From: Eonycteris spelaea | Taxonomy: Eukaryota; Chordata; Mammalia; Chiroptera; Pteropodidae | Direction: 5' to 3' | NCBI GenBank assembly: GCA_003508835.1 | Contig: PUFA01000003.1 | Span: forward strand, 14,113,501 to 14,177,500 | DNA: 64,000 nt | Shown: one piece after another, positions 24,601 to 33,451 of the stretch | How positions within the stretch are numbered: position 1 is the stretch's first letter | Layout of the letters: each line of letters opens with the position of its first letter | The notes under the pieces: model-generated | Told to the model about the DNA's origin: nothing | Seen by the model: the letters and a program-made list of their open reading frames with translations, nothing else | Database searches by the model: none | Made by a program: the position numbers and the translations under genes

Positions 24601-26039
24601 TGGAAATGTTTAATTTTTAAGGTCATTATCTGAACAATTAAATATTCACTGAACATGGGTCCATTCAGGCAGATTTCAATTGACCAGGTTGGTGGAACCA
24701 GGCACCAAATTCGTGCATCTGACCCCTCTGAGACTCTCCGGGTGTGGTCAAACTAGAGAGTGGTCACAGGTAGTAAATGAAGGCTGCTAAATCCACAGAG
24801 CTCTTCCATCTGGGGTCTTGACTTCTGACACAGCTTAATACACTTCCCTTCATTTTGACCTGTACCCCATACTTGACCTGTGTCTTTGTCAGATCTTGTG
24901 TTTCATTCCCTTGATCTGACGTTTTAACAAGGATATGTCTTCCCTGAATCTTTTTCTCTGATTACCAGCCACTAAACTCAGGGCATCTAATCCTGATGGG
25001 TGAGTCCTTCTGACCCCTGAAATCTGGCTCTCTCTCTGGGGTAATCAGTTATACCACGCAGAACACATCATTTTAGCTTTGGAACTGACACAGCAGAAGT
25101 AAAGCATGTGCTGAAATGGAACACAGGGCAGAATGGAGATAATGATAATGGAAGGGGGAAATTCCAGGGGCTAGGAGTCTGGCTACCACACAGCCCGAAA
25201 AAGAATGACCATCTCTTTGCCTATAATTTTAAAAATTCAAAAAAAAGATATAGAAATGTTTGAGGTACTGTGCTCTGGGCTTTGCCATCCTCTAAGCACT
25301 TGAATAATAGTGAGCAATACAGGAACTTTTAACAGGAGATGGTATTCACTCATCCAAAGAGTAAGCAGTTGAGTAGAAAATGCTAATTCTGAGATCTGGT
25401 GCTCTGGAGATATTTAAGTTCACAGTCGGATAAATGGTCAGCAGGGGCAGGCTCCTTTATCAAGCCTCTCGAAAGGTTGGGGAGCAGGAAGCTCTCGTAG
25501 GTTTTGAACTTAAAGATGTAACCACTCTATTTGCTTTTGACAAACTGCAATCTAATTGTAATCTGATGACCTCAAAGGGGACTCTTCAATGATTAAATTA
25601 AGAGGCCAAGGACCATGTACCTACTTTTTCCTTTTGTTTCCAAACCATAAAACTTAATGAGGAAAATGCAAGGCCTTATGGAAGATTGGGGGGGAGGTGT
25701 GCAGGGAGTCTTAAAAATAGAGAAGAAAAGCCCAGATGGTCTGATCTAGACATTTTAAAGTTCACTGCAGCCAGTGTTGCCAATGCCTCAGTCATTATTT
25801 TTTAATCTCTTGTTGACAAGGCAAAGCTTCCCTGCAGACTGGGATTTGGGACTTGTTATCTCCATTTCATTAGTCTCTTTGCCAAGGACAGCATGGCCAA
25901 TAAAACACATACTTCAGTCAGAAGGGAAGGAGGAATTCACACACTGTCCATGGGGATGGCAGAGAGCAGCCACTCACACTCCCTGTGGAGGCAGGAGAGG
26001 TTGCTTATTTAGTAGCTGGTGGTGAAAAATAATGAAAGG
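24601..26039. other. Unassigned non-coding DNA
   Basis: No gene or nameable repeat was seen. A G-run at 25688-25694 and an 83-codon plus frame at 25774-26025 are not meaningful on their own. Confidence 0.4.
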
Positions 26040-26240
26040 AAAGAAGGGGTGGTGAGGTGAGGAGAAAAGAAGGAAAGAAAGAAAAAGAGAGAGAAAGAGA
26101 AAGCCAGAGGGAGAAAGAAAAGGAAGAAATGACACATGAAGATAAGAGAGAAGTGGAAGGGAGAAGGAAAAAAAAAAGGAAGAAGGAAGGAAGAAAGAAA
26201 GGAAGAAGTGGAGGCAAAAGGATGGGAGGGAAGAAAAGAT
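26040..26240. repeat. GA-rich low-complexity tract
   Basis: About 200 bp of almost pure purine on the plus strand, made of GAAAGA, GGAAGG and AGAGAGA units. The Lys/Glu/Arg-rich plus frames and the Ser/Phe/Leu-rich minus frame across it (26005-26242) are artefacts of composition. Confidence 0.9.
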
Positions 26241-26344
26241 AGTTTTACTAATGGGTTGAAATTTGAAATTCTATTTCAGTTCTTTGAGCTGTCTTTCTTA
26301 AAAAGCAAAATTATAAAGCAATACCTTAGCACAATTCTTTCTCA

Positions 26345-26640
26345 CATTTCCCTGTGACTTTTATGGAGAAAATCAAGGGGCTTCCTATCACCCTTAGAAT
26401 AAAGTACAAAATCTCTATGAGGTTTATGAGGTTCTGTAAAATGTATCCCTAGCCAATCTCCTTAGACTAGCTCTAGACTTGTGTCGCACACTGCCCCCAT
26501 GTTAAATCTCACCTTTAAAATTCTTTTTGATATAAAATCTGCCCTTTCTCACCACTCTGCTTTATTCAGAATGTTCCCTTTGCCCAGAACCCACTCCTTT
26601 CCTTCTCTGATGTGACTGATTCGGATTCAACCTTAAGGTA
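26345..26640 (+). mobile_element. L2 3' region
   Basis: Sense L2. GGCTTCCTATCACCCTTAGA, AATAAAGTACAAAATC, TCTGTAAAATGTATCCCTAG and CAGAATGTTCCCTTTGCCCA are followed by GAACCCACTCCTTTCC. The order fits the end of L2 ORF2, ahead of the 3' UTR. Confidence 0.7.
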
Positions 26641-26744
26641 TAGGTTGCTTCTGAATGAGTAAAGAGGAAGGGTGAGGGCAGGATAATTAGACCCTCTTCT
26701 GATAATGTCCAGAGGTTCCATCTCTAGCCTTGGATGTGGAGAGA

Positions 26745-26784
26745 ACAATTTGAGAATCAGAGAATTAAGGGTAAGGCCAGGAAT
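26745..26784 (+). repeat. 40-bp exact repeat, copy 1 (likely source)
   Basis: This 40-bp segment begins ACAATTTGAGAATCAG and ends GGTAAGGCCAGGAAT. It recurs without a mismatch at 28012-28051 in the same orientation. Here it sits in otherwise unbroken unique-looking sequence just after an L2, so it is the more likely source copy. Confidence 0.95.
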
Positions 26785-27454
26785 GTGGTGATGAAAGAAG
26801 GGCTTGGGCAGGATATTTCTGGAACAACCTGCCACATCTCATTTTTAAAAAATGCAGGGCCAGAATCAGAGAGTGTGAAGACTGAACACGACTATAATTT
26901 TTTTCTACTCCTATACACCTCCAACCTTCCACCACTGATCAAAGATGTACCTGTGAGATAACCATTTGTTTGATGGTGGAGTGAGGAGACCATAAAAATT
27001 GATTTTCTGTGCTTGGCTAGACTTTTTGCAAGATTGTGCCTATTGATCTGCAGACTGCCCATCAGATGTCCTTTGCATTTTCCCAAAACAATGAGTCCAG
27101 GATATTCCCCTGATCAGATGGCTCTTATGGATCATCCTCTGGAGGTTTTGCAGTGAGTTTTAACTGGGCTTACTAGAAGCTGGAAGAGATGTCCCCCTGC
27201 CCACAACAAACACCCTGCAGCATCTGTAAAAGGCAGCAGTAAAACAGGGTCGTGGGGCTTTAGGAAGAGTAGTTTACTACCTAAGAACAACAAAATTCTC
27301 CACTGTAAGAATTATTCTCTTGCTAGTAAAACCTCAATGACTGAAATTTACACATTAGAAATTCATAATAGTTGTGATAGGTTTAGGTCTTCAGTTCATT
27401 TTTACACTAAAAATTTGTTGGTTTTAGTTATAATATATATACTGCTCCAAAATA

Positions 27455-27605
27455 ATCCCAAAATGAGAAACAGGTAGATGTAAAGAAGAAAAAGATTGGC
27501 CATGTGTTGATAATTGTTGAAGTTGAGTGATGGGTACATGGAGTTTATTATTCTGTTCTCTCTACTTTTGCATATTTTGAAATTTTCTGTAATAAAAGGT
27601 TAAAC
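27455..27605 (+). mobile_element. L1M-type 3' terminus
   Basis: GTGTTGATAATTGTTGAAGT, GAGTGATGGGTACATGGAGT and TATTCTGTTCTCTCTACTTT are followed by TTTGAAATTTTCTGTAATAA. This is a characteristic L1M 3' UTR end with its AATAAA-like signal (AATAAAAGG). Confidence 0.8.
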
Positions 27606-27799
27606 TATATAGCATATTATATGTAAATGATCAAGTACAAAGACAAAAGTGCATCTCTATATTTGAATATATGTATCTTATTAACAGAGCATTACACTAT
27701 ATTGACTTTTCTTACAAATTTTTAAAGTATGCTTATAGTTATTATGACATGTCAACTTAGAAGAAAAAAGAAATGCTTACTCACATAGGTTGGTCCAGG

Positions 27800-27847
27800 C
27801 TATTGTTGCCATTTAATAGATGAGTAAACTAAGATTAAGAAGTCAGT
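27800..27847 (-). mobile_element. MIR core fragment, antisense
   Basis: TTGCCATTTAATAGATGAGT followed by AAACTAAGATTAAGAAG matches the reverse complement of the MIR core (cattttacagatgaggaaactgaggc type). Only about 45 bp are visible. Confidence 0.5.
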
Positions 27848-28011
27848 AACAGTGATTGCCAGAGGTGTGGGGTGTTGGGGGCTGGGTGAAAAAAGTGAAG
27901 GGATGAAGAAGTACAAATTTGTAGTTACAAAACAGTCACAGGGACGTTGAGTCAGTATTATTGTAATGGTTCCAGAAGGGTGCTAGAATAATAGAGGACT
28001 TCATAAATTAT

Positions 28012-28051
28012 ACAATTTGAGAATCAGAGAATTAAGGGTAAGGCCAGGAAT
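28012..28051 (+). repeat. 40-bp exact repeat, copy 2 (insertion)
   Basis: This copy is identical over 40 bp to 26745-26784, about 1.27 kb upstream. It is embedded in an L1 3' end, where it interrupts the family consensus. The match stops abruptly on both sides. It is too short and too exact to be a dispersed repeat family member of the age of its surroundings. Confidence 0.95.
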
Positions 28052-28070
28052 TAGATTATATTATAATCTA
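28052..28070. repeat. Perfect 9-bp-arm hairpin
   Basis: TAGATTATA, a single T, and TATAATCTA form a perfect inverted repeat that directly abuts the right end of the 40-bp copy. Confidence 0.9.
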
Positions 28071-28076
28071 AAATTA

Positions 28077-28080
<4 letters not shown>

Positions 28081-28112
<32 letters not shown>
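28081..28112. repeat. (AAT)n microsatellite
   Basis: About ten uninterrupted AAT units lie at the end of the L1 3' region, where an A/T-rich tail would be expected. Confidence 0.9.
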
Positions 28113-28113
<1 letters not shown>

Positions 28114-28291
28114 CAGTAGCAGGTATGCAGTGAAGAGAAAGGAATATTCTCATCCAGAAAGAACTTTCCATGTGTTGCAAAGATTCACATTTGAATTAAA
28201 AAAACAAACTCCAAAACAAGAAAATAAGTCAGACATCTCCCAGGAATCCATTGCAACTGAACTTCATCAGGAGCTTGCATTTTAAGTATAA

Positions 28292-28319
28292 ATTTAGCAT
28301 GTATATATGCATGCTAAAT
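28292..28319. repeat. Perfect 10-bp-arm inverted repeat
   Basis: ATTTAGCATG and CATGCTAAAT are separated by TATATATG. The repeat ends 14 bp before the left end of the MER1-like element. Confidence 0.9.
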
Positions 28320-28333
28320 ATGTATATATAAAT

Positions 28334-28554
28334 CAGGGCCAGCCTGAGAACCGCAGGCCGGTACTGGTCTGTAGCCTGTTAGGAATCGGGCTGCATAGTG
28401 AGACATGAACAGTGGGTGAACAAGCGAAGCTTCACCTGTATTTGCAGTCGCTCCCCAGTGCTGGCATCAGGGCCTCAGCTCCACCTCAGACCATCGGGCA
28501 TTAGATTCTCATAGGAGCACTGGTCCCTGGTGACATAAAAGTTGGGGACCACTG
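28334..28554. mobile_element. MER1-type hAT-Charlie element
   Basis: The internal text is diagnostic. It includes GCAGGCCGGTACTGGTCTGT, AGCCTGTTAGGAATCGGGCT, GCGAAGCTTCACCTGTATTT and GCATTAGATTCTCATAGGAG. It closes with CTGGTCCCTGGTGAC and GTTGGGGACCACTG. The ends CAG...CTG are inverted. The 221-bp length is shorter than a complete MER1B, so it is probably internally deleted. Related flanks TATAAAT (left) and TGTAAAT (right) may be a decayed target duplication. The family derives from an autonomous Charlie hAT. Confidence 0.85.
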
Positions 28555-28562
28555 TGTAAATT

Positions 28563-29208
28563 TGTTCAGTCCCCTAAGATATTGACTATAACAGTGACTT
28601 AACTCTTGGCTTCAGACATTTTTTTCTTGTTTTTATTAGCAGTGGAACCTTTTGCTCAAACATAGTCTTATATTGAAACTAAAAGGTAAAAACAGTTTTT
28701 TTTAAAAAAAGTGGTATATTATTAGTGTGATTTCACTTTATAAATATAAATGTATAACATTTAGCTATAAATAAATTAATGAAAGCAGTGAAAAAATGTA
28801 TTAATTACACAAAAATATAAAATATGGTTGCAGTCTTGTATTAGCCTTATTCTCACCTATTTTTTCTATATATATATATATCAAATTCATGAATAAAGAA
28901 ACCCTGTTTCATCTAGATAAAATATAATAGATTTTAAAATTTACCTTTTAACCCCAAGATATGACTTTTAATTAAGTAGAAATCATGGGAAGAGTTTATT
29001 TCTAAACTCTAAAGAAAAATAAGTTAATCTGGTAGCTGAAATGAATAAATGAACTAATAAATAAAATTTAATATATATAACATTTGAGTTTACATTCGTT
29101 TTGTTACAAGTTTTAAAAAAAAAACAGTTAAGGTAAATTTAATATGTGTTTTGAATTAAATATTTAGAGACCTTAATGTTTTAAGAAACTTAGTTGAAAA
29201 CACTGATA
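28563..29208. other. AT-rich unassigned DNA
   Basis: Very AT-rich sequence with a (TA)n run at about 28868-28880. No gene or nameable repeat. Confidence 0.4.
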
Positions 29209-29264
29209 TAATTAAGTCCAAAGTATGAATTAATTCCAAATGTAATTAAGTCCAAAGAGTGAAT
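29209..29264. repeat. Short imperfect tandem duplication
   Basis: TAATTAAGTCCAAAG occurs at 29209-29223 and 29243-29257, each followed by a variant of TATGAAT/AGTGAAT. The period is about 34 bp. Confidence 0.8.
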
Positions 29265-29269
29265 CTGGA

Positions 29270-29480
29270 AGAACAATAATGATAAATATTTGCATGGCGC
29301 TTACTTCATGCCATGCTATGTTATAAGCTTTTCATATTTAACAATCCATTTAAGCCACATAAACCTCCTAGGAAGTAAGTAATATCAGCCCCCTTTTACT
29401 GAAGCATCTCTTAAGGAAAGCAACTTGCCGCAACTCACTCGACTAGTAAATAGTAGCAGGACAGAATTTGAACCAGATAA
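29270..29480 (-). mobile_element. MIR SINE, antisense
   Basis: TACTTCATGCCATGCTATGT, TTAACAATCCATTTAAGCCA, CCCTTTTACTGAAGCATCTC and AAAGCAACTTGCCGCAACTC are followed by CAGAATTTGAACCAG. They occur in the order of a reverse-complemented MIR. Confidence 0.8.
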
Positions 29481-30129
29481 CCTGGCTTCAGAGGCCTTTG
29501 CTCACCTGGGTCACAATGTTCTTGAAGTTGAGGAGATTAGGGGTAATCAATAAGCCAATGCATCGCAACAGAGACAACACAGAGACTTTCCAATTTGGAG
29601 CCAAGCACTTTAATCCTCTCCAACTCAAGGGCTCTAGACAATCCCACCAAAGTGTTCACCATCATCAGCTCCACAAACAAACTACCAGAAGCAGCATTTT
29701 AACTAGGCTTTCCCCAACCCTTGTTACATCCAGGTGCTACGTCCTGAATCTAATGAAAAGGGTTGCTGTAGGAAATATATGGATCGGAGGGTTTATAAAA
29801 GTGCACAGAGCATTTATTCCTGCCTCTCTGATTCAAGAGGACTTTATCAAGGGGGATCCTGCCCCCACTTTCAGGGCAGTGCCCACTACTTCTCTGCCTG
29901 ACTAGAGCAAGTGGCACCTGAAGCCCATTGTACAATTGGCCTTTTTTCTATGCCACTGTGTAGTCTTCAGGACCATTCTACCAAGACCATTTCTAGTGCC
30001 TCTAGAGACTAAGGACTGCACATCGTTATTACCTTCAAAGAAGATTTATCCTCCATGCACCCAGCACTCAGAGTCAGCAGGGAAGAAATTTGAGAAGAAT
30101 AAATTTCATTCTGGATAATTACTGCTTCT
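29481..30129. other. Unassigned non-coding DNA
   Basis: A 145-codon plus frame (29468-29905) covers most of this stretch but begins inside the MIR and shows no domain, signal peptide or codon bias I can point to. No other feature was seen. Decayed L2 upstream of the next element is possible. Confidence 0.4.
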
Positions 30130-30888
30130 CCTTAGAATGAGCTATAACATCCAGCTGCACAGCCCTTTTGCTCCCCCATATTGTTACCCACACTCTCCTG
30201 GTCATTGCCCCTCACTCATGAATAACCTAAGTACCTCCACAATGATCTTCCTCTCCATCCCAAGGCTCGCCAGCATTTCCTAAAGCTGCAATATCCTCAT
30301 GGAAGGCCCAGCCAATTCTTTTAGATACTTCATTGCTCATCTCCAGTGTCCTTTCCCTTTACTTCTCACAAACACACATTCATGGTCTGTCCCTGGACCT
30401 TATCATTCACAAAAATGGCAACAACCTTTTAAATCATTAATTGGACATCCCACCCTCCAGTTCTAACCTCCTGTCTGACCAGCTTACTTGCTACAGTGCC
30501 ACCTGAAAACAAAGAATCTATTTTATTCAGCTGTTTAATCTTTTGGCTTTTTTTTTTTTTTTCTATCCATCAATTCCTCCTGTGTCTATTTTTCTCTTTA
30601 ACTTTAATAGATCCCATGGTTCCTCATCATGTTTAATTCCTAGCAAACATCCTCAACTCTATTACTTCCTTTCCCCTTCTTTACATTTTCTTGCCAACCT
30701 CAACCCTGGAAGACCACAATGATTTTATTTACTCTCATGGATCACATAACTTGGAGGATAAATCACTGTAAATTCATATAACCAACTTCGAACTGACTTC
30801 CAGCCTTACCTGACAATCTCACTGCATTTCTATACAATGCTCACTCTTTAATTTTCATCACAGACTACTTTGTAATTCTTCTTCTTAT

Positions 30889-30919
<31 letters not shown>

Positions 30920-32450
30920 GCTCTCCTCACCACTTTCAACTGATAATCCTATTTTATACTTTGAGTAAATCAGGAGCCATCAGCCTAGAGCTTCCACATG
31001 TTCCCATGTCCAAATCCCAACTGGGAAGCATCCTTCTCCCAAGTCTTTTCTCTGTCTCAGGTAATTAGGTATCTCTCCTTGTCAAGGGAACTCTCAATGT
31101 GATCTGCATAACAAATCCCCTCACCTTCTTAAGGGTTTTATATTCTCAGTTGTCCCTTTTCTCTCCTACATCATCAACCTTCTCAACAAATTTTCCACAT
31201 TAGCATAGAAATATGATGTCTATCATGTTATAGAAATTAAAATAAATAAAATGAAATAACATAATAAAATATAGCTCCTCATGACCTTATTGTTTCCCTC
31301 CATCTACAGTACAACGTCTTTGCTTTCCCTCTCTGGTAGCGGAATTGTTTGACATACTGTCTACTTCCTTGGCTCCTTTTCATCGAATAATCCACTCCAA
31401 TCTGGCTCTCTTCCCATTATTCCACTAAAATTGTTCCACCTTTCAGCAGCAGTAAACCCCACTCGTTCTGTGGGGTTTTTTCTTTCTTGACCTCCCAGAC
31501 ACCATCCACCCTTGTTTCTCTCCTTCCTCCCTGGCTGCTCTTCCTGTCTTATTTATAGATTTATCCTCTTTTCCTTGAGAGGTAAATGTTGGAGATCCCT
31601 TGGGGCTTCACCCCCTTTCTCTTTTTTTTCTAGATACTCTTTTTTTCTTCCTATTGCTTTAATTCATTTATATTTTAATATTTCCCAAATTTATATTTTC
31701 AGTATAAACTTCTCTGAGCTTCACATTCATATCTACAACTGTCTACATGACATGTCCAGAATACAATTCTTGATTTTAACTTAAAACCCATAGTTCCTCC
31801 AGGCTTCCCTTCTCAGTAAATGGCATCACCATCCATCCATTTTCTCAAGCCAGAAACCTGTGAGTGTAACATTCCTCTTTTCTCCCCTCCCTCAGAATTT
31901 GCATCTGATGCATGAGTAAGTCCTATCCTTTCTACTTTCAGACTATATCTCAAATACTTTGAGCTCTCCCCATCCCCACAACCAACATTCGAATCCTAGG
32001 TACCATCACTTCTTCCTCGGCTACTGTAAGAACCTCCTCGTAGATCTCGCCAACACCTTTCTTGTCCTTCAAATCTGCCTTTTCTCTACACATAAGCCCA
32101 AGTCCAAGTGGCTTTTAAAAATATGTATTAGCTTTATCATGTCACTCTCCAGCTCAAAAGTTTTCAATAATTTCCCATTGCACTTTGGATCAAATGCAAA
32201 CCTCTTACCATGGCCCACTGCCCTCTTACAGTTCCACACCAGAGAACTGTACAGTTTTTAGCTACTGTTCACTTTCTTGCAGTGCTTTATCCACTGAGCT
32301 CTCCTTCCAGCTTCCCAAACATATAAAACTCTTCCCACCTAAGGTCTCTACATCTGCCATGCCTTTGTCCAGACATAGCCTTATACAAGGCTGCCTCTTT
32401 TCACCCATCAGGACTTAACCACCATCTCCTCAGAGGCCTTCCCTCACTTC
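30130..32450 (+). mobile_element. Long L2 LINE copy with reverse-transcriptase region
   Basis: A sense L2 of about 2.3 kb, long for this family, most of whose copies are short 3' fragments. The text TAAATGTTGGAGATCCCTTG, followed by GGGCTTC, corresponds to the VGVPQGS block of the L2 RT. Upstream AATCTGGCTCTCTTCCCATT fits the preceding RT block. Downstream CCCAAATTTATATTTTCAGT, CTACATGACATGTCCAGAAT, ATCATGTCACTCTCCAGCTC and CAGAGGCCTTCCCTCACTTC follow the consensus order to the end of ORF2. Frames are broken throughout, so no active protein is expected. Homopolymers T15 (30548-30562) and T27 (30892-30918) lie inside. The 5' boundary is uncertain, and support is strong only from about 31340 onward. 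Confidence 0.75.
30892..30918. repeat. (T)27 homopolymer
   Basis: 27 uninterrupted T residues. No Alu or other SINE body flanks it on either side, so it does not look like the tail of an antisense SINE. Confidence 0.95.
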
Positions 32451-32454
32451 CATA

Positions 32455-32705
32455 TTGGAAAATAATAACAGTATTGACATGTTGTGTATTGTGCTACAGA
32501 TACTCAGCTAAGTATTTTAAATGGACTATCTTATTTAATACTTTTAAAAAGATTTATGAATAATGCATTGAGGAAATTAAGGCATAGAGATGCGAAGTCA
32601 CTTACTCAAGGACAATATAGCTTATAAGTAGAAATTCTAGGATTCAAAAGTAGACAGTCTAAATCTAACACCAAACTCTTAACCACTGTAATGTATGAAG
32701 GTGTT
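32455..32705 (-). mobile_element. MIR SINE, antisense
   Basis: A clear reverse-complemented MIR. TTGAGGAAATTAAGGCATAG, GAAGTCACTTACTCAAGGAC, ATTCTAGGATTCAAAAGTAG and ACAGTCTAAATCTAACACC are followed by AACTCTTAACCACTG. It follows the long L2 directly. Confidence 0.9.
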
Positions 32706-32769
32706 TCTACCTCTTATTTCTTATACTCTATAATGTATGAGTGAGAATTAACTTGTTTGGTTTGTTTAT

Positions 32770-32890
32770 CCATACAGCTAAAATTTATAAGGGCTTCCTA
32801 AGTGTTAGGGCCCATGGTAGGTAAAAAAGGCAAGATCTTCCACCTTGTGGGGCTTGTGTCTGAGTGGGGGATGACTGACAGGATCCAGGG
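32770..32890 (-). mobile_element. Possible L2 3' end, antisense
   Basis: AAGGGCTTCCTAAGTGTTAG, CCACCTTGTGGGGCTTGTGT and GAGTGGGGGATGACTGACAG resemble the reverse complement of the L2 3' end (ctactatgtgccaggc and ggagcttacagtct types). Confidence 0.4.
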
Positions 32891-32985
32891 AAACAAATCG
32901 GGGTGTTCCATGAGGCAAGGAACATGCTTTCAGACTCATGTACCTGCTACATCCCTGGTACGTGATAAGTGCTTAATGACGTTTT
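32891..32985 (+). mobile_element. L2 3' end fragment
   Basis: CCATGAGGCAAGGAACATGC followed by ACATCCCTGGTACGTGATAA and GTGCTTAATGACG fit the L2 3' terminal segment. Together with the preceding antisense piece it forms an inverted L2 pair. Confidence 0.5.
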
Positions 32986-33048
32986 TGTTTTTTTGTTTTT
33001 GAAATGAAATGTGAGTTCTGAGGAAGTCTTTGTTTAAGTAGACGGAGT

Positions 33049-33451
33049 TGTATATTAGTTTCCTAGGGTTGGCATAACAAAGTACCACAAACTGGGTGGC
33101 TTAAAACAACAAAACTTTACTTTCACAATTCTGGAGGCCAAGTTTTAGAGGCTGAAATCGAGGTGTTGTTAGAGTTGCACTTCCATTGGAAAGAATCTCT
33201 TCCTTGCCTTATGGCCAATCTTTCTTTGCTCTGTATTCAAATTACCTTCTCTTCTGTGTGTCTGGATTACTTTCTTTTGCTTCACTCTCTAAGAATACCT
33301 GCAATAGCATTTAGGTCCCACTTGGATAAGCCTATTAATAATGTCATCTCAAGATCTTTAACTTAATTACATCATTGGCCATGTGGATATTGTTCACTGG
33401 TTCCAGAAATTAGGACATGGATATATCTTATTTGGGTCACCATTCAACCAG
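33049..33451 (-). mobile_element. MLT1-type solitary LTR, antisense
   Basis: The reverse complement of a MaLR LTR begins with TGTATATTAGTTTCCTAGGG. TAACAAAGTACCACAAACTG, GGGTGGCTTAAAACAACA and ACAATTCTGGAGGCCAAG come next. It ends near GGTCACCATTCAACCAG. The last third (the TTTAACTTAATTACATCATT region) also fits MLT1 order. Confidence 0.85.

Larger units (their letters stand above)
27848..28080 (+). mobile_element. L1 3' end carrying a foreign 40-bp insert
   Basis: AGTGATTGCCAGAGGTGTGG, GTACAAATTTGTAGTTACAA, CAGTCACAGGGACGTTGAGT and GGTGCTAGAATAATAGAGG are followed by ACTTCATAAATTAT. This tracks an L1MA9-like 3' UTR. The expected continuation is then replaced by the exact 40-bp repeat (28012-28051) and a palindrome (28052-28070). 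L1-like sequence resumes with CTAAAATTAATATATAAT. Confidence 0.65.

Noticed and set aside
26005..26242. Overlapping highly charged and Ser/Leu/Phe-rich frames on both strands
   Set aside because: A compositional artefact of the GA-rich tract.
29468..29905. 145-codon plus-strand open frame, the longest in the window
   Set aside because: It starts inside the tail of an antisense MIR and has no domain or signal sequence I can identify. Treated as chance.
30892..30918. Antisense SINE suggested by a T27 run
   Set aside because: No Alu, tRNA-derived or other SINE body is adjacent, and L2-like text continues on both sides.
31512..32418. Several 77-100-codon plus-strand frames
   Set aside because: They lie within the long L2 copy and reflect decayed L2 ORF2.
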